Below are positions 45,401 through 54,100 of a stretch of DNA of 64,000 nt, piece by piece. The notes beneath the pieces were generated by a model. That model did no database searches. It saw nothing but the letters and a program-made list of their open reading frames with translations, and was not told where the DNA came from. The position numbers and the translations under genes were made by a program. Origin of the DNA: Falsiroseomonas tokyonensis (GTDB lineage Bacteria > Pseudomonadota > Alphaproteobacteria > Acetobacterales > Acetobacteraceae). The stretch's first letter is position 1. Every line of letters begins with the position of its first letter. The DNA lies in the NCBI RefSeq assembly GCF_019024325.1, contig NZ_JAFNJS010000001.1:620001-684000 (forward strand), given 5' to 3'.

Positions 45401-48199
45401 GATGCTGTCCGCCGCCACACCCGAAGCGGCGATCGCCGCCTGCACCACCGCGGCCTGGGCGCGCGGGCTCGGCACGGTATAGCCCGCAGTGCGGCCGCCG
45501 GCATTCACGGCGGAGCCCAGGATCACGCCATGGATCGCATCGCCATCGGCGAGTGCACGCGACAGCGGCTTGAGCACCGCCACGCCCACCCCCTCGCCCT
45601 GCACAAAGCCGTCCGCCGCGGCGCCGAAGACATGGCATTCCGCGCCTTGCGCCAGCACGCCGGTGCGCCGCAGCTCCGCCTGCTGCACCGGATGCAGGAT
45701 GAGGTTCACGCCGCCCGCCAGCGCCACGCCGCATTCGCAGCGCCGCAGGCTTTCGCAGGCCAGGTGCAGCGCCGTCAGGCTGGCGGAACAGCCGCTGTCC
45801 ACCGCCAGGCTCGGCCCACCGAAATCGAAGTGATGCGAGACGCGATTGGCAACGGACCAGTGGTTGCCCTGCACCACATGCCCCGCCTCCGCCGCCGCCA
45901 GGCCAAGCAGCCGCCAGGGCATGTTCATCACGCCCATGAAGACGCCGACATCGCGGCCCTGGGCGCTGTCCCGCAGCCCGGCACGGCTGTAGCCGGCATC
46001 CTCTATGGCGTGCCAGGCGGATTGCAGCGCGAGCCGCGCCTGCGGATCGATCAGCCGCGCCTCGCGCGGGCTGATGCCGAACAGCAGAGGATCGAATTCC
46101 TCGACACCCGTGATGAAGCCGCCGTGCCCCGCGCCCTGCCAGCGCTCCGCCGGCACTGCGGAGATACCGGACCGCCCCTCGCGCAGCAGATCCCAGAAGG
46201 CGTCAAGATCCGGCGCGCCCGGCAGCCGCACGGCAAGGCCAATCACGGCGATCGGCTCGCGCTGCGTCGTGGCGGCGGGCGCCGCGACCACCGGCTCCAT
46301 ATCCGCCAGATGCGCGGCCAGGCGGTTCAGCGTGTCGTGCTCGAAGAGCACGGTGGAGCGCAGCGCCGGATAGGTCTTTTTCAGCTCCGCCGTCAGCGTG
46401 CCGACCAGCAGGGAGTCGATGCCGAAGCGGTCCCAGGTGGCGTCTGGATCCAGCTTTTCGGGCGGCTCCTGCAGCGTCTCGGCGAAGAGACGGCGCAGCC
46501 GTTCCAGCAGTGAGCCCCCCGCGGCCACGGCGGGGGCGGGCTGCGGCGCGCGGTGCCAGTGACGTTCCGCGGCGAAGGGATAGCCGGGCAGGGGCACGCG
46601 ACGCCCGGAGGCCACGCCACTTAGTGCGGCCGGCGCCATCGCGTCGCCCGCGCACCAGCGCAGGGCCGCCTCCGGCAGCGGCGCCTGCGCCCCGCCGCGC
46701 AGCGCAGCCACGGCCTGCGCGCGATCCTGCACCAGAACGGCGCGGCGGTGGGAGAAGGCTTGGCGGCCGGCGGCGAGGGTCCAGGCCACATCGGCCAGCG
46801 CCGGCGCGTCTTCCGCCTCCAGCGCCGCGGCCAGGGCCTGCGTGGCACGGTCCAGCGCCGCCGCATCCTTGGCGCTCAGCGCCAGCACCACCGGCCCCGC
46901 ATGCGGCGGCAGCGCAGGCAGCGCCGGCGCCTGTTCCAGCACGACATGCACATTGGTGCCGCCGAAGCCGAAGGAGCTGACGCCTGCGCGGCGCGGCCCC
47001 GACTTTGCGGGCCAGCCGCAAGCCTCCGCCGCCACGGCGAAGGGCGTCTCCGCCAGGGGAATCGCGGGATTGATGCTGCGGAAATGCAGGCTTGGCGGCA
47101 CCTGCCCATGCCGCAGCGCCAGCACTGCCTTGATCAGCCCGGCAATCCCGCCAGCCGCATTGAGATGCCCGATATTGCCCTTCACGGAGCCGATCAGGCA
47201 GCGCGCCTCGTCCTGCGTCTTGCCAAAAGCCTGCGCCAGGGCGCGTAATTCCACCGGATCGCCGATCGCCGTGCCGGTGCCGTGGCATTCCACCAGCCCG
47301 ATGCTTTCGGCCGGCACCTCCGCCATCGCCAGTGCCTCGGCAATCGCGCGGCGCTGCCCGGTGACGGAGGGCGCGAGGAAATCCGCCTTGCGCGCGCCGT
47401 CATTGTTCATCGCGCTGCCGCGAATCACCGCCAGCACCGTATCCCCGTCTGCGACCGCGCGCGAAAACGGCTTCAGCACCACGATGCCGAGGCCATTGCC
47501 CGGCACCGCGCCATCCGCCGCCGCATCGAAGGCGCGCAGCTGGCCGGTGGCCGAGAGCATCAGCCCCTCCGCCTGCCGATAGCCGCCCTGCGGCAGCGTC
47601 ACGGAGCAGCCGCCCGCGATCGCCATGTCGCATTGGCCCGAGAGCACCGCCTCCGCCGCCAGATGCACGGCGGCGAGAGAGCCGGAGCAGGCAGTCTGCA
47701 CCATCAGCGCCGGCCCGGTCAGGTCCAGCCGCCAGGCGATGCGCGTCGCCGCATAATCCTTGTCGCGGCTGGTCAGCGCGAAGAAGCCGTCGCCGAGGTC
47801 GTCCTTCGCCGCACCAGTGTCGTAGGTGCTGGCGGTCATCGACAGATAGGTGCCGATCACCGCGTCCTGCGCGCCGGGGCCGTAGCCGGCCTGTTCCAGC
47901 GCGTGCCAGGCGCATTCCAGCAGCAGGCGCTGCTGCGGGTCGAGCAGCGCGGCGCGGCTGGCGGGGAAGCCGAAGAAGCCGGCATCGAAGCGGTCCACAT
48001 CCGCCAGCGCGCCGAAGGCCGGCACCAGCCGCGGATCGGCCAGCGCGGCATCGCCGAAGCCGGCTTCGCGCAATTCCGCGGGCGTGAATCGCCGGATGGA
48101 TTCGCGGCCCTGCATCAGGTTCTGCCAGAAGGCGTCGAGGTCCGGCGCGCCGGGGAAGCGGCCGGCCATGCCGATGATGGCGACGTGTTCCGTGCTCAT
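39473..48199 (-). CDS. Polyketide synthase B: KS-ACP | KS-DH-KR-MT-ACP | KS
   Basis: The 2908-residue PKS starts at ATG 48199 (ATGA overlap with A); the frame to 48532 is shadow. The first KS (residues 5-430, Cys171 in QTACSGS, with HGTGT and NIGH) receives the Cys-derived unit from the NRPS module at the end of A. It is followed directly by an ACP (about 597, GIDSLL) with no reductive domain, so the beta-keto group is kept. Module 5 is KS (Cys804), DH (about 1210, where the G of HxxxGxxxxP is Asp), KR (about 1628), C-MT (about 2050) and ACP (about 2284, GADSIL). The protein ends with a third active KS (from 2350, Cys2510) and a short tail. The matching MT-ACP opens gene C. The KS-ACP module is the simplest candidate for HMGS-type beta-branching. 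Confidence 0.95.
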   Translation of the reverse strand: MSTEHVAIIGMAGRFPGAPDLDAFWQNLMQGRESIRRFTPAELREAGFGDAALADPRLVPAFGALADVDRFDAGFFGFPASRAALLDPQQRLLLECAWHALEQAGYGPGAQDAVIGTYLSMTASTYDTGAAKDDLGDGFFALTSRDKDYAATRIAWRLDLTGPALMVQTACSGSLAAVHLAAEAVLSGQCDMAIAGGCSVTLPQGGYRQAEGLMLSATGQLRAFDAAADGAVPGNGLGIVVLKPFSRAVADGDTVLAVIRGSAMNNDGARKADFLAPSVTGQRRAIAEALAMAEVPAESIGLVECHGTGTAIGDPVELRALAQAFGKTQDEARCLIGSVKGNIGHLNAAGGIAGLIKAVLALRHGQVPPSLHFRSINPAIPLAETPFAVAAEACGWPAKSGPRRAGVSSFGFGGTNVHVVLEQAPALPALPPHAGPVVLALSAKDAAALDRATQALAAALEAEDAPALADVAWTLAAGRQAFSHRRAVLVQDRAQAVAALRGGAQAPLPEAALRWCAGDAMAPAALSGVASGRRVPLPGYPFAAERHWHRAPQPAPAVAAGGSLLERLRRLFAETLQEPPEKLDPDATWDRFGIDSLLVGTLTAELKKTYPALRSTVLFEHDTLNRLAAHLADMEPVVAAPAATTQREPIAVIGLAVRLPGAPDLDAFWDLLREGRSGISAVPAERWQGAGHGGFITGVEEFDPLLFGISPREARLIDPQARLALQSAWHAIEDAGYSRAGLRDSAQGRDVGVFMGVMNMPWRLLGLAAAEAGHVVQGNHWSVANRVSHHFDFGGPSLAVDSGCSASLTALHLACESLRRCECGVALAGGVNLILHPVQQAELRRTGVLAQGAECHVFGAAADGFVQGEGVGVAVLKPLSRALADGDAIHGVILGSAVNAGGRTAGYTVPSPRAQAAVVQAAIAASGVAADSIGYVECHGTATALGDPVEIAGLGDGLRAAGRSVEAGALPIGSAKANIGHLESAAGIAGLAKLLLQLRHGEIAPAIHAQPPNPRIDFSLGPFLMPQSVLPWPGATRRGGVSSFGAGGANAHLVAESAPPVVPRAMAEGPHLVRLSARTPDQLRAYAQVLDGWLAVTTEPLADIAWTLAQREAQDHAIALPVQDVPALRAALRRWLADGTLPPRRDVPSPILGRRVHLPGTVFAQERLRLPDVASTAKGLLGPAIPCLGAEARWRVALPATHPVLAHHRVGDRALLPGVAVLDMMQAALSAVGRSTLPLQLRDLAWLAPAEAGEGGLRAELVLSPGAAEALDFRLEQAGVALLRGQVAPFAPASDAALADAARCHEVLEGGAVYARLDSLGLHYGPGFRAITRLAMGEAEAVSEVTCPEDAALTGCALHPGLLDAVLQTAAMLVFRQPGAVRLLPMALDSVQVLGPLPRQGRVEARLLTAADRLDVAAFDAVLRDSAGRAVVVFRGLAGRVDRAAAAPALGDWFLTPGWQAAPAAAAQALTAPLRLAAPGAALDGATVLPPEDWPAYVTRMAPENLVLACAEAEALPLAVFRTLQALRQARGARPARVLLLAAEQSGRATPACAAAMALLRVAHREWPDWRMAWAWLASWDEPALGEPGDSQAREVAWRGGTRFVRVLHPLAVPPAAPAWRQGGHALILGGAGGIGLALAARLAQRHGMRLTLVGRRAEPVEALAPLRAMGSEILYLQADATGPGEMARAVAAARAQHGPIHAAIHSAIVMQDASLDRMSEADFTVALAVKAAGTRALADAVAAEPLDVLVLFSSVNSFAANAGQANYVAGCAYKDALGLELAARGLPVRVVNWGYWGEVGRVADAAHRERLARRGVQPIGTAEGLAALDALLALRDAPQVAVLKGEAKLREALGVVIAAPTLTAAMQAHVMAEAPAMQGAWDEYAAIEAFARRRLLAWWNSAALLPEGARATAAALAAQLGVVSRHAKLFAALLEILERECAIRRDGATLVGQAREAGDVLADMQRFVAAHPPFAAHVTLLETCLGALTDVLRGERLATEVMFPESSLALVQGIYRGNRLGDFCNRLVAAAVAEAVQKPGPVRVLEVGAGTGGTSRSVLARLDARGEVEYVYTDISLAFAQFGRREFGATRPWLSGRMLDVTRDPATQGQQAESCDVVLGANVVHATPDLVRSLSHIRWLLKPGGVLVLYEMTAIHDFGTLTFGLLDGWWMAEDARLPHAPLLDVAGWRARLAEAGFGEVAVFSEPGLTEEAQFRHAVIVARNVTAPQPVPAPRGMRERLRRRAEPETAAPADLVALIRATVAEVLEMRVEDVRPDRSFADYGADSILGVSLVAALAEKLGLPLNPTVLFNHETVEKLARHLSARHGETLRLPQAAPVAESTAPVPVAVIGWSGRFPGAGDIDTLWQNMRAGIDSVGPVPASRWNHAALRAQSPLCPDGGFLEDIESFDPLFFGLSPAEATAIDPQQRLFLQAAWHALEDAGHGPAALAGLTCGVFAGTVAGDYEARLAQAGRVPDARSFTGNAASMLAARIAYRLDLHGPCLSVDTACSSSLVALHLAAESLRRGECDLALAGGVAVMTTPDFYLAATQAGMLSPTGRCRTLDAAADGFVPAEAVACLVLKRLPDAMRDGDEVRGVILATGVNQDGASNGITAPNGAAQTALLREVWSRAGIAPADLGYVELHGTGTRLGDPVELGALREAFGDVALGRCAVGSAKANLGHTLAAAGVVGLIRALLVLRHGTVPPAVNFSNANPLLPLGAESPFVVPCAAQPLGGRLAAVSAFGFSGTNAHAVLAPAPPRATPARAQRNDHLAVLSAETAEALAQRRADLAAWIAAHPEAEIADICATLALGRMHHRPYRAAYVVADAAALRDALAEEASLATTPEARAYLAGDAPDWRALHPQGSFGRLTLPPYPFARRRCWPEAAVAATLFESVMADLAAEGGT

Positions 48200-51100
48200 G
48201 CGGGCTCCCTCGCCAAGGCACGCGCGGCGCGGCGGCGTTCGGCTCGCTGCGCAGCAGGATCCGGTTCGGCCTGCGCGCTTCCCGCCAGATGCGCGGCCAT
48301 AGCCGCGACGGAGGGAAACTCGAACAGGTCGGTGACGGAACAGGCCGCGATCTCGCGCGTGATCCGCGCCGCCGCCTCGACCGCGGTGAAGGAGGTGGCG
48401 CCCGCCTCGAACAGATTTGCGTCCGATTCCAGCGCCGCATTGCCGAGCACCGCACGCCAGATCGCGAGCAGCCGGGCTGCCGGTGTCGCCACCGCCGCGA
48501 CGGGCACCGCGACCGGCGCATCCGGCCCGCACAGCTGCTCCAATGCGCGGCGATCCACCTTGTCATTCGCATTGCGCGGCAGTGCCGGCAGCAGGCGGAT
48601 TTCGGTCGGCAGCATGTAGCTCGGCAGGCGCTGCGCCAGCCCGTTGCGCAGCGTCGTGGCCCCCGCCGTGCCGACGCAGAACGCAAAAAGCCGGCGCCGC
48701 CCACCTGCATCCGCCGGCGCCACCGCCACCGCCTGCGTCACGCCAGGCAGCGCGGCCAGCGCCGCCTCCACCTCGCCGAGTTCCACGCGATGCCCGCCGA
48801 GCTTCACCTGCCCGTCGCGCCGTCCCAGAAACTCGATCAGCCCCTCCGCGCGCCAGCGGCCCATGTCGCCGGTGCGGTAGAGGCGTTCGCCGGTCACGGG
48901 ATGCGTCACGAAGCGCTCCGCGCTGCGCAGCGGATCGCGCCAGTAGCCCTGCGCCAGGCCGATGCCGCCGATATGGATTTCGCCGGGCACGAAGTCCGCG
49001 CAGTCCGCCATTGCCTCGTCCAGCACGAGCATGCGTTGGTTGCGCATGGCGGCCCCATAGGGCACCGAGGGCCAGCCCGGCTGCGACTGCGCCGCGATCG
49101 GATGCAGGATCGACCAGATCGAGGCCTCGGTCGCACCACCCAGGCTAATCATCTGCGCACGCGAGTTCAACGCGGCAAAGCGCGGCGGCAGCGCCAGCGG
49201 AATCCAATCGCCGCTCAGCATCACGAGCCGAAGCGAAGCCAGCTGCTCGGCCTGCGGCGCGCCCTCCAGCAACAGCTGCAAAAACATGGGCACGGAGTTC
49301 CAGACCGTGACGCCATGCCGCGCCACCAGCCCCGCGAGATGTGCCGGATCGGCGAGAGATCCCGCCGCCGGAATCACCACCGCGCCGCCCGCGCCGAGCA
49401 CCCCAAAGATGTCCCAGACGGAGAGGTCGAAGTTCAACGCGGAGAGCGCCAGGGTGCGGTCCTGCGGCCCGATGCCAAAACGGTCGTTCACATCGGCAAC
49501 AGTGTTCAGCGCGCCGCGATGGTCGATCATCACGCCCTTGGGCTCGCCGGTGGAGCCGGAGGTGAAGATGACATAGGCGAGGTCGGTCGGCTTGGCGCGC
49601 GGGGCGGGCATGCTGGTGGGCAAGGGGGCTGGCCCCAGCCGGTCCAGCGCGACGATCGCCAGCCCCTCCGGCCAGGCCGCGCCCAGCGAAGCCTCGGTCG
49701 TGGCATCGGTCAGAATGGCGCGACACTCGCCGCGCGTGATCAGCCCCCGCAGCCGTGCCGGCGGCAAGGCGGGGTCGAGCGGCAGATAGGCGCCGCCGGC
49801 CAGCAGCACGCCGATCACCGCCGCGATCTGCGCCGCGCCCTTCGGCAGCACCACCGCCACCAATTCGTTCGGCCGCGCCTGCGGCAGCGCCGCCGCCACG
49901 GCCAGCGCCTCCGCCAGCAGCGCGCCATGCGTCAGGCGGCGATCCCCGGCCACCACCGCCAGCCGATCCGGTGCGGCCAGCGCCTGGCGCAGGAAGGGCT
50001 CGTGCAGCAGGCCGGCCGGCACCGGCGCCGCCGTGGCATTGCGCGCCTCCCGCCGTGCCCGCTCCGCAGCGGCAATGGCCGCGCGCGCATCCACCTGCCA
50101 GGCCGCCGCGGTCGCCAGGCGCTGCAACAGCGCAGCAAACTCCGAAAACATCGCGGCGATCAGGCCGTCCGGGAACAGCGCCTCGATCGCATCCCAGCAG
50201 GCCAGCAACCCGCCTTCCGCATCCTCATGCACATGCGCGTCCAGCCAGGTCTGTGGCGTGCGCGTCAGCCCGCCGACCAGCGGGCCCAGCGCATCAACCC
50301 CCTCGCCATGGCCGAGGCCGGAGGTGAAGACCACCGGCATCAGCGGCCGCGTCCCCTGCGCCTTTGCCAGGTCGCGCAGCACCCGCACGCCGCCCGGTGC
50401 CGCATGGGCCAGCATCACGCCCAGCCGGTCCCGCACCGCCGCCGCGCGGGCGCGGAAGGGCAGCGGCGCGGAAAGGTCGAGGCCGAGCAGCAGGGTGGAG
50501 GTGAAGCAGCCCGGCACGGCGCCGATGGCCGGATGCGCGGCGCCGCGGTCCATCATCGTCAGGTTCAGCGTGAAGCGCGGCGCCACCGCCCAATGCGCCA
50601 GGACCTCCGCAAAGGCGGTCAGCAGCGCATGAACCGGCGTGACGCCGGCTGCTGCCGCCTGGACACGCAGCGCGGCCCAGGCTTCAGGTGCCAGGCGCGT
50701 GACATGCCGCCGTGCCGGCCACACCGCCCCCGGCTCCAGCGCCTTGGCGCCGGGCAGTTCGGGGGCCGGCGGCAGGCGCGGCGCCTCCGCCGCCCAGAAG
50801 TCGAGCGCCGCGGCCGGCGCGGGGCGCGCGGCCAGCACGCAGTCCCGGAAGGTGATCGGCGGCACCGCCAGCGGCGCGGCCGGATCGCGCAGCAGCGCCG
50901 CCCACTGGCCGAGCAGCCCGAAGAGGCTCGGCAGGTCGAGGATCAGCAGATCCACCGCCAAATGCAGTCGCGTGCCGGCTGGCGTGCGACTGATTTCGGC
51001 GCGGAACAGCGGCCAGCGCGCGGCGTCGAAGCGCAAGTTTTCGAATTCGGTCTGCAAGGCTGCCAGGCGCTGCGGCGCATCCGGCAGGCCGCGCCAGTCC

Positions 51101-54100
51101 TGCACCGCGATGCGGTAGACCGGCACCTGCGGCAGCACGCGCTGGCGGCCATCCGGATCGATGACGGCGCGCAGCATGTCATGCGCCGCCACCAGCCGGT
51201 TGAGCGCCGCCTCCAGCGCCGGCGCCTCGGCGGTTACGGCGAATTCCCAATAGCTGTGGCAGGGCCCGCCGAGCGGCAGGGCGGCACCGCGGCCCGCCAG
51301 ATAGGCCATCTGCAGGTCGGTCAGCGGGAAGGGTTCATGGCGTGCCCCCGCATCCGGCACAATCACGGCCTGTGGCGCAGAGGCGGGCGCAGTCGCCACC
51401 GCCGCGTGCAACGAAGCCAGATCCGGCGCCGCCAGCAGCGCGGCCACCGTCACGTCGCGGCCGAGTTCGGCGGCAATCCGCTGCCGCAGCTCCAGCGCCA
51501 GCAGACTGTCCAGCCCCAGCGCCACCGGCGCGACATCCGCCGCGATGCGCTCGGGCGGCATGCGCAGCACCGCGCCCAGAAGCGCCCGCAGCGGATCGGG
51601 CGTGGCCACCGCCACCGACTCGGCCACCGCGGCCCCCGGCCAGAAGCTGTCCTGGGCAAAGGGATAGCCCGGCAGCAGGGTCAGCCGCCGCGCGCCCGCA
51701 TCCCAAGGCAGCGCCACCGCGACGCCGGCCACGAAGAGCTCCGCCACCGCCTGCAGCGGCGCCGCATCGCCCGGCCGCGCCTCGGCCAGCAGGCTCTGGG
51801 CCGCCTTGGCCAGCAGCGCCGCCGCGCCGGGATCCCGTTTCGGCGCGCGGCCGGTGCGCGCGCCCTTCAGCCGGGCCAGCGCCTCCGCCGCATCCGCCGC
51901 CACCAGCGCGGCGCGCCAGGGCAGCGGCGCCGCGGCCTCCGCCAGGCTGCGCGCCAGGTCGGCCATGCGGGTTGCGGGATGCCGCCGCAGCCATTCGGCC
52001 AGCGCGGCGAGGCGCGCGTCCAAGGCTGCCTCGGTCTGCGCCGTCAGCACCAGCAGCTGCGGCCCCTCGGCCACCGGCGGCACCGGCAGGGCGGGCGCTT
52101 CTTCCACCACCAGCATGCCGTTGGCGCCATTCAGCGCGAAGACGCTGACCAGCGCGCGCCGTGCCCCCGCCCAGGGCGCGGCGGTGGCGGAGGCCACAAA
52201 ACCCGCCGCCGCCAGCTCCGGCGCCGCGGCGCCCAGCCCTGCGGTCGGCGCCAGCACCCCGTGGCGCAGCTGCAGCACCACCTTGCACAGCGCCGCCAGC
52301 CCCGCCGCCGCCAGCCCATGCCCCAGCGCCGGCTTCACGGAGCCCACCGGCACCGTCCGGCCGCCCAATGCCGCGCCGGCGCCCGCCAGCTCCGTCGCAT
52401 CGCCCGCCGCGGTGCCGACGCCATGCGCCTCCAGCCAGCCGATCTCGCCGGGCGCCGTTCCCGCCGCAGCCAGGACCGTCCGGGCCAGCCGCGCCTGGCC
52501 CTCCGCGCTCGGCGTGGCAATGCCGAGGCCGCCGCCGCCGTCATGCCCCATGCGGGCGGCGCGCAGCACGGCGTGGATCGGCTCGCCCGCCGCCACCGCA
52601 TCCTCCAGCCGCCGCAGCACCAGTGCGCCCACACCCTCGCCCAAAACCATGCCATCGGCCTCGGCCGAAAGCGCGGCGCAGCGGCCGCTGGCGGAGAGCA
52701 GGCCGGCGGCCCCGGCCAGCGCCGGCATCTGTGGCGTCGCCATCACCGCGACGGCGCCGACCAGCGCCGCATCCACCTCCCCGGCCCGCAGCGCCGCGCT
52801 GGCGGCGGCCAGCGCCGCGACGGCGGAGGCGCAGGCGGCATCCAGCGTCACCGCCGGCCCCTGCATCCCAAAGTGATGCGCCAGCCGCGCGGCCAGGCTG
52901 CCGCCGAGCTGCCCGACGAGCGAGACGCGATCCGGCCCGCCGCCGGCCAGCGCCAGCTTCAGCGCCCAGTCGCCCGGGCTGGCGCCGACCCAGACGCCCA
53001 TGCGCTGCCGCAGTGCCGGCGGGGCGGTGAACAGCCCGGCCTCGGCCAGGGCATTGTGGGCTTCCTGCAGCAGCAGGCGCTGCTGCGGGTCCATCGCCAT
53101 GGCCTCGCGCGGCGACAGGCCGAAGAAACCCGCATCGAAGTTCTGGGCATCCTCCAGGAAGCCACCGCGGGTGAGGCGGGCGGGGTCCAGGCCGGGCGCC
53201 AGGGCGGCCATTTCCGCCGCGGTCCAGCGCCCCGGCGGCGCGGCGCCCAGCGCGCTGCCGCCGGATTGCAGCAGGTCCCAGAGGGCGGGCAGGTCGGCGG
53301 CGCCGGGGAAGCGCGCCGAGAGGCCGGTGATGGCGATGGCATCGCCGCCGGCGCTTGCGGGCGGCGCCAGGACGCGCGGTGCCGCAAGGGCCGGCTCCGG
53401 CCTCGGCGTGGGCGGGGCCGCCGACGTCTCCAACTGCTGCGCCAGCGCCAAGGGGCTCGGAAAATCGCCGAAGAGATGCAGCGGCAGGCGCCGGCCGAGG
53501 CGCGGCGCCCAAAGCTCTGCCACGCGCAGCGCCACCACGGAATCGATGCCGAGCGCGGCAAAGGGCGCCTCCGGCTCGATCTCCGCCGCCGGCACGCCGA
53601 TCACCTCCGCCAGCACCTCGATGAGTTGCGCCAGCCGGCCCCCGGCCTGCGGCGGTGGCGGAGGCGGAGCAGCCGGGGCCGTCGGCTGCAGCCGGGCGAT
53701 GTAGTCCGCCAGCGCCTGCGGCGTCGGATGGTCGCCAAAGACATGCACCGGCAGGCGCAGGCCGAGCGACTGGCGCAGGCGATCCGCCACCGAGGCCGCG
53801 ACGATGGAATCGACGCCCATCTCGATGAAGCGCGCGCCGGGCTCCACCTCTGCCACCGGCACCTCGATCACCGCCGCGACGGCTTCCGTCACGGCCGCCA
53901 GCAGGTCTGGGCTCGTGGCCATCGGATCCTCCCGGGATTGCGGCGGCGCATCGCCCCGGCGCGCCATGGCGAAAATACCCTGCGGCGTCTCGGCCAGGGC
54001 GATGCGGTCGAAGCCGGCGGCGGCCAGCTCCGCCTGCCAAGCAGTGGCCTCCGGTGGAGCGTCCCAGGCCGCCGCATGCAGGCCGAGGGTCGCGATCTCC

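Noticed and set aside
48300-48460. Reading the terminal carrier of gene A as an ordinary ACP with a separate downstream PKS start
   Set aside because: It directly follows the A domain (A10-like NANDKVDR block) and its FEAGATSFTAVE motif fits a PCP, so it belongs to the Cy-A-PCP module.
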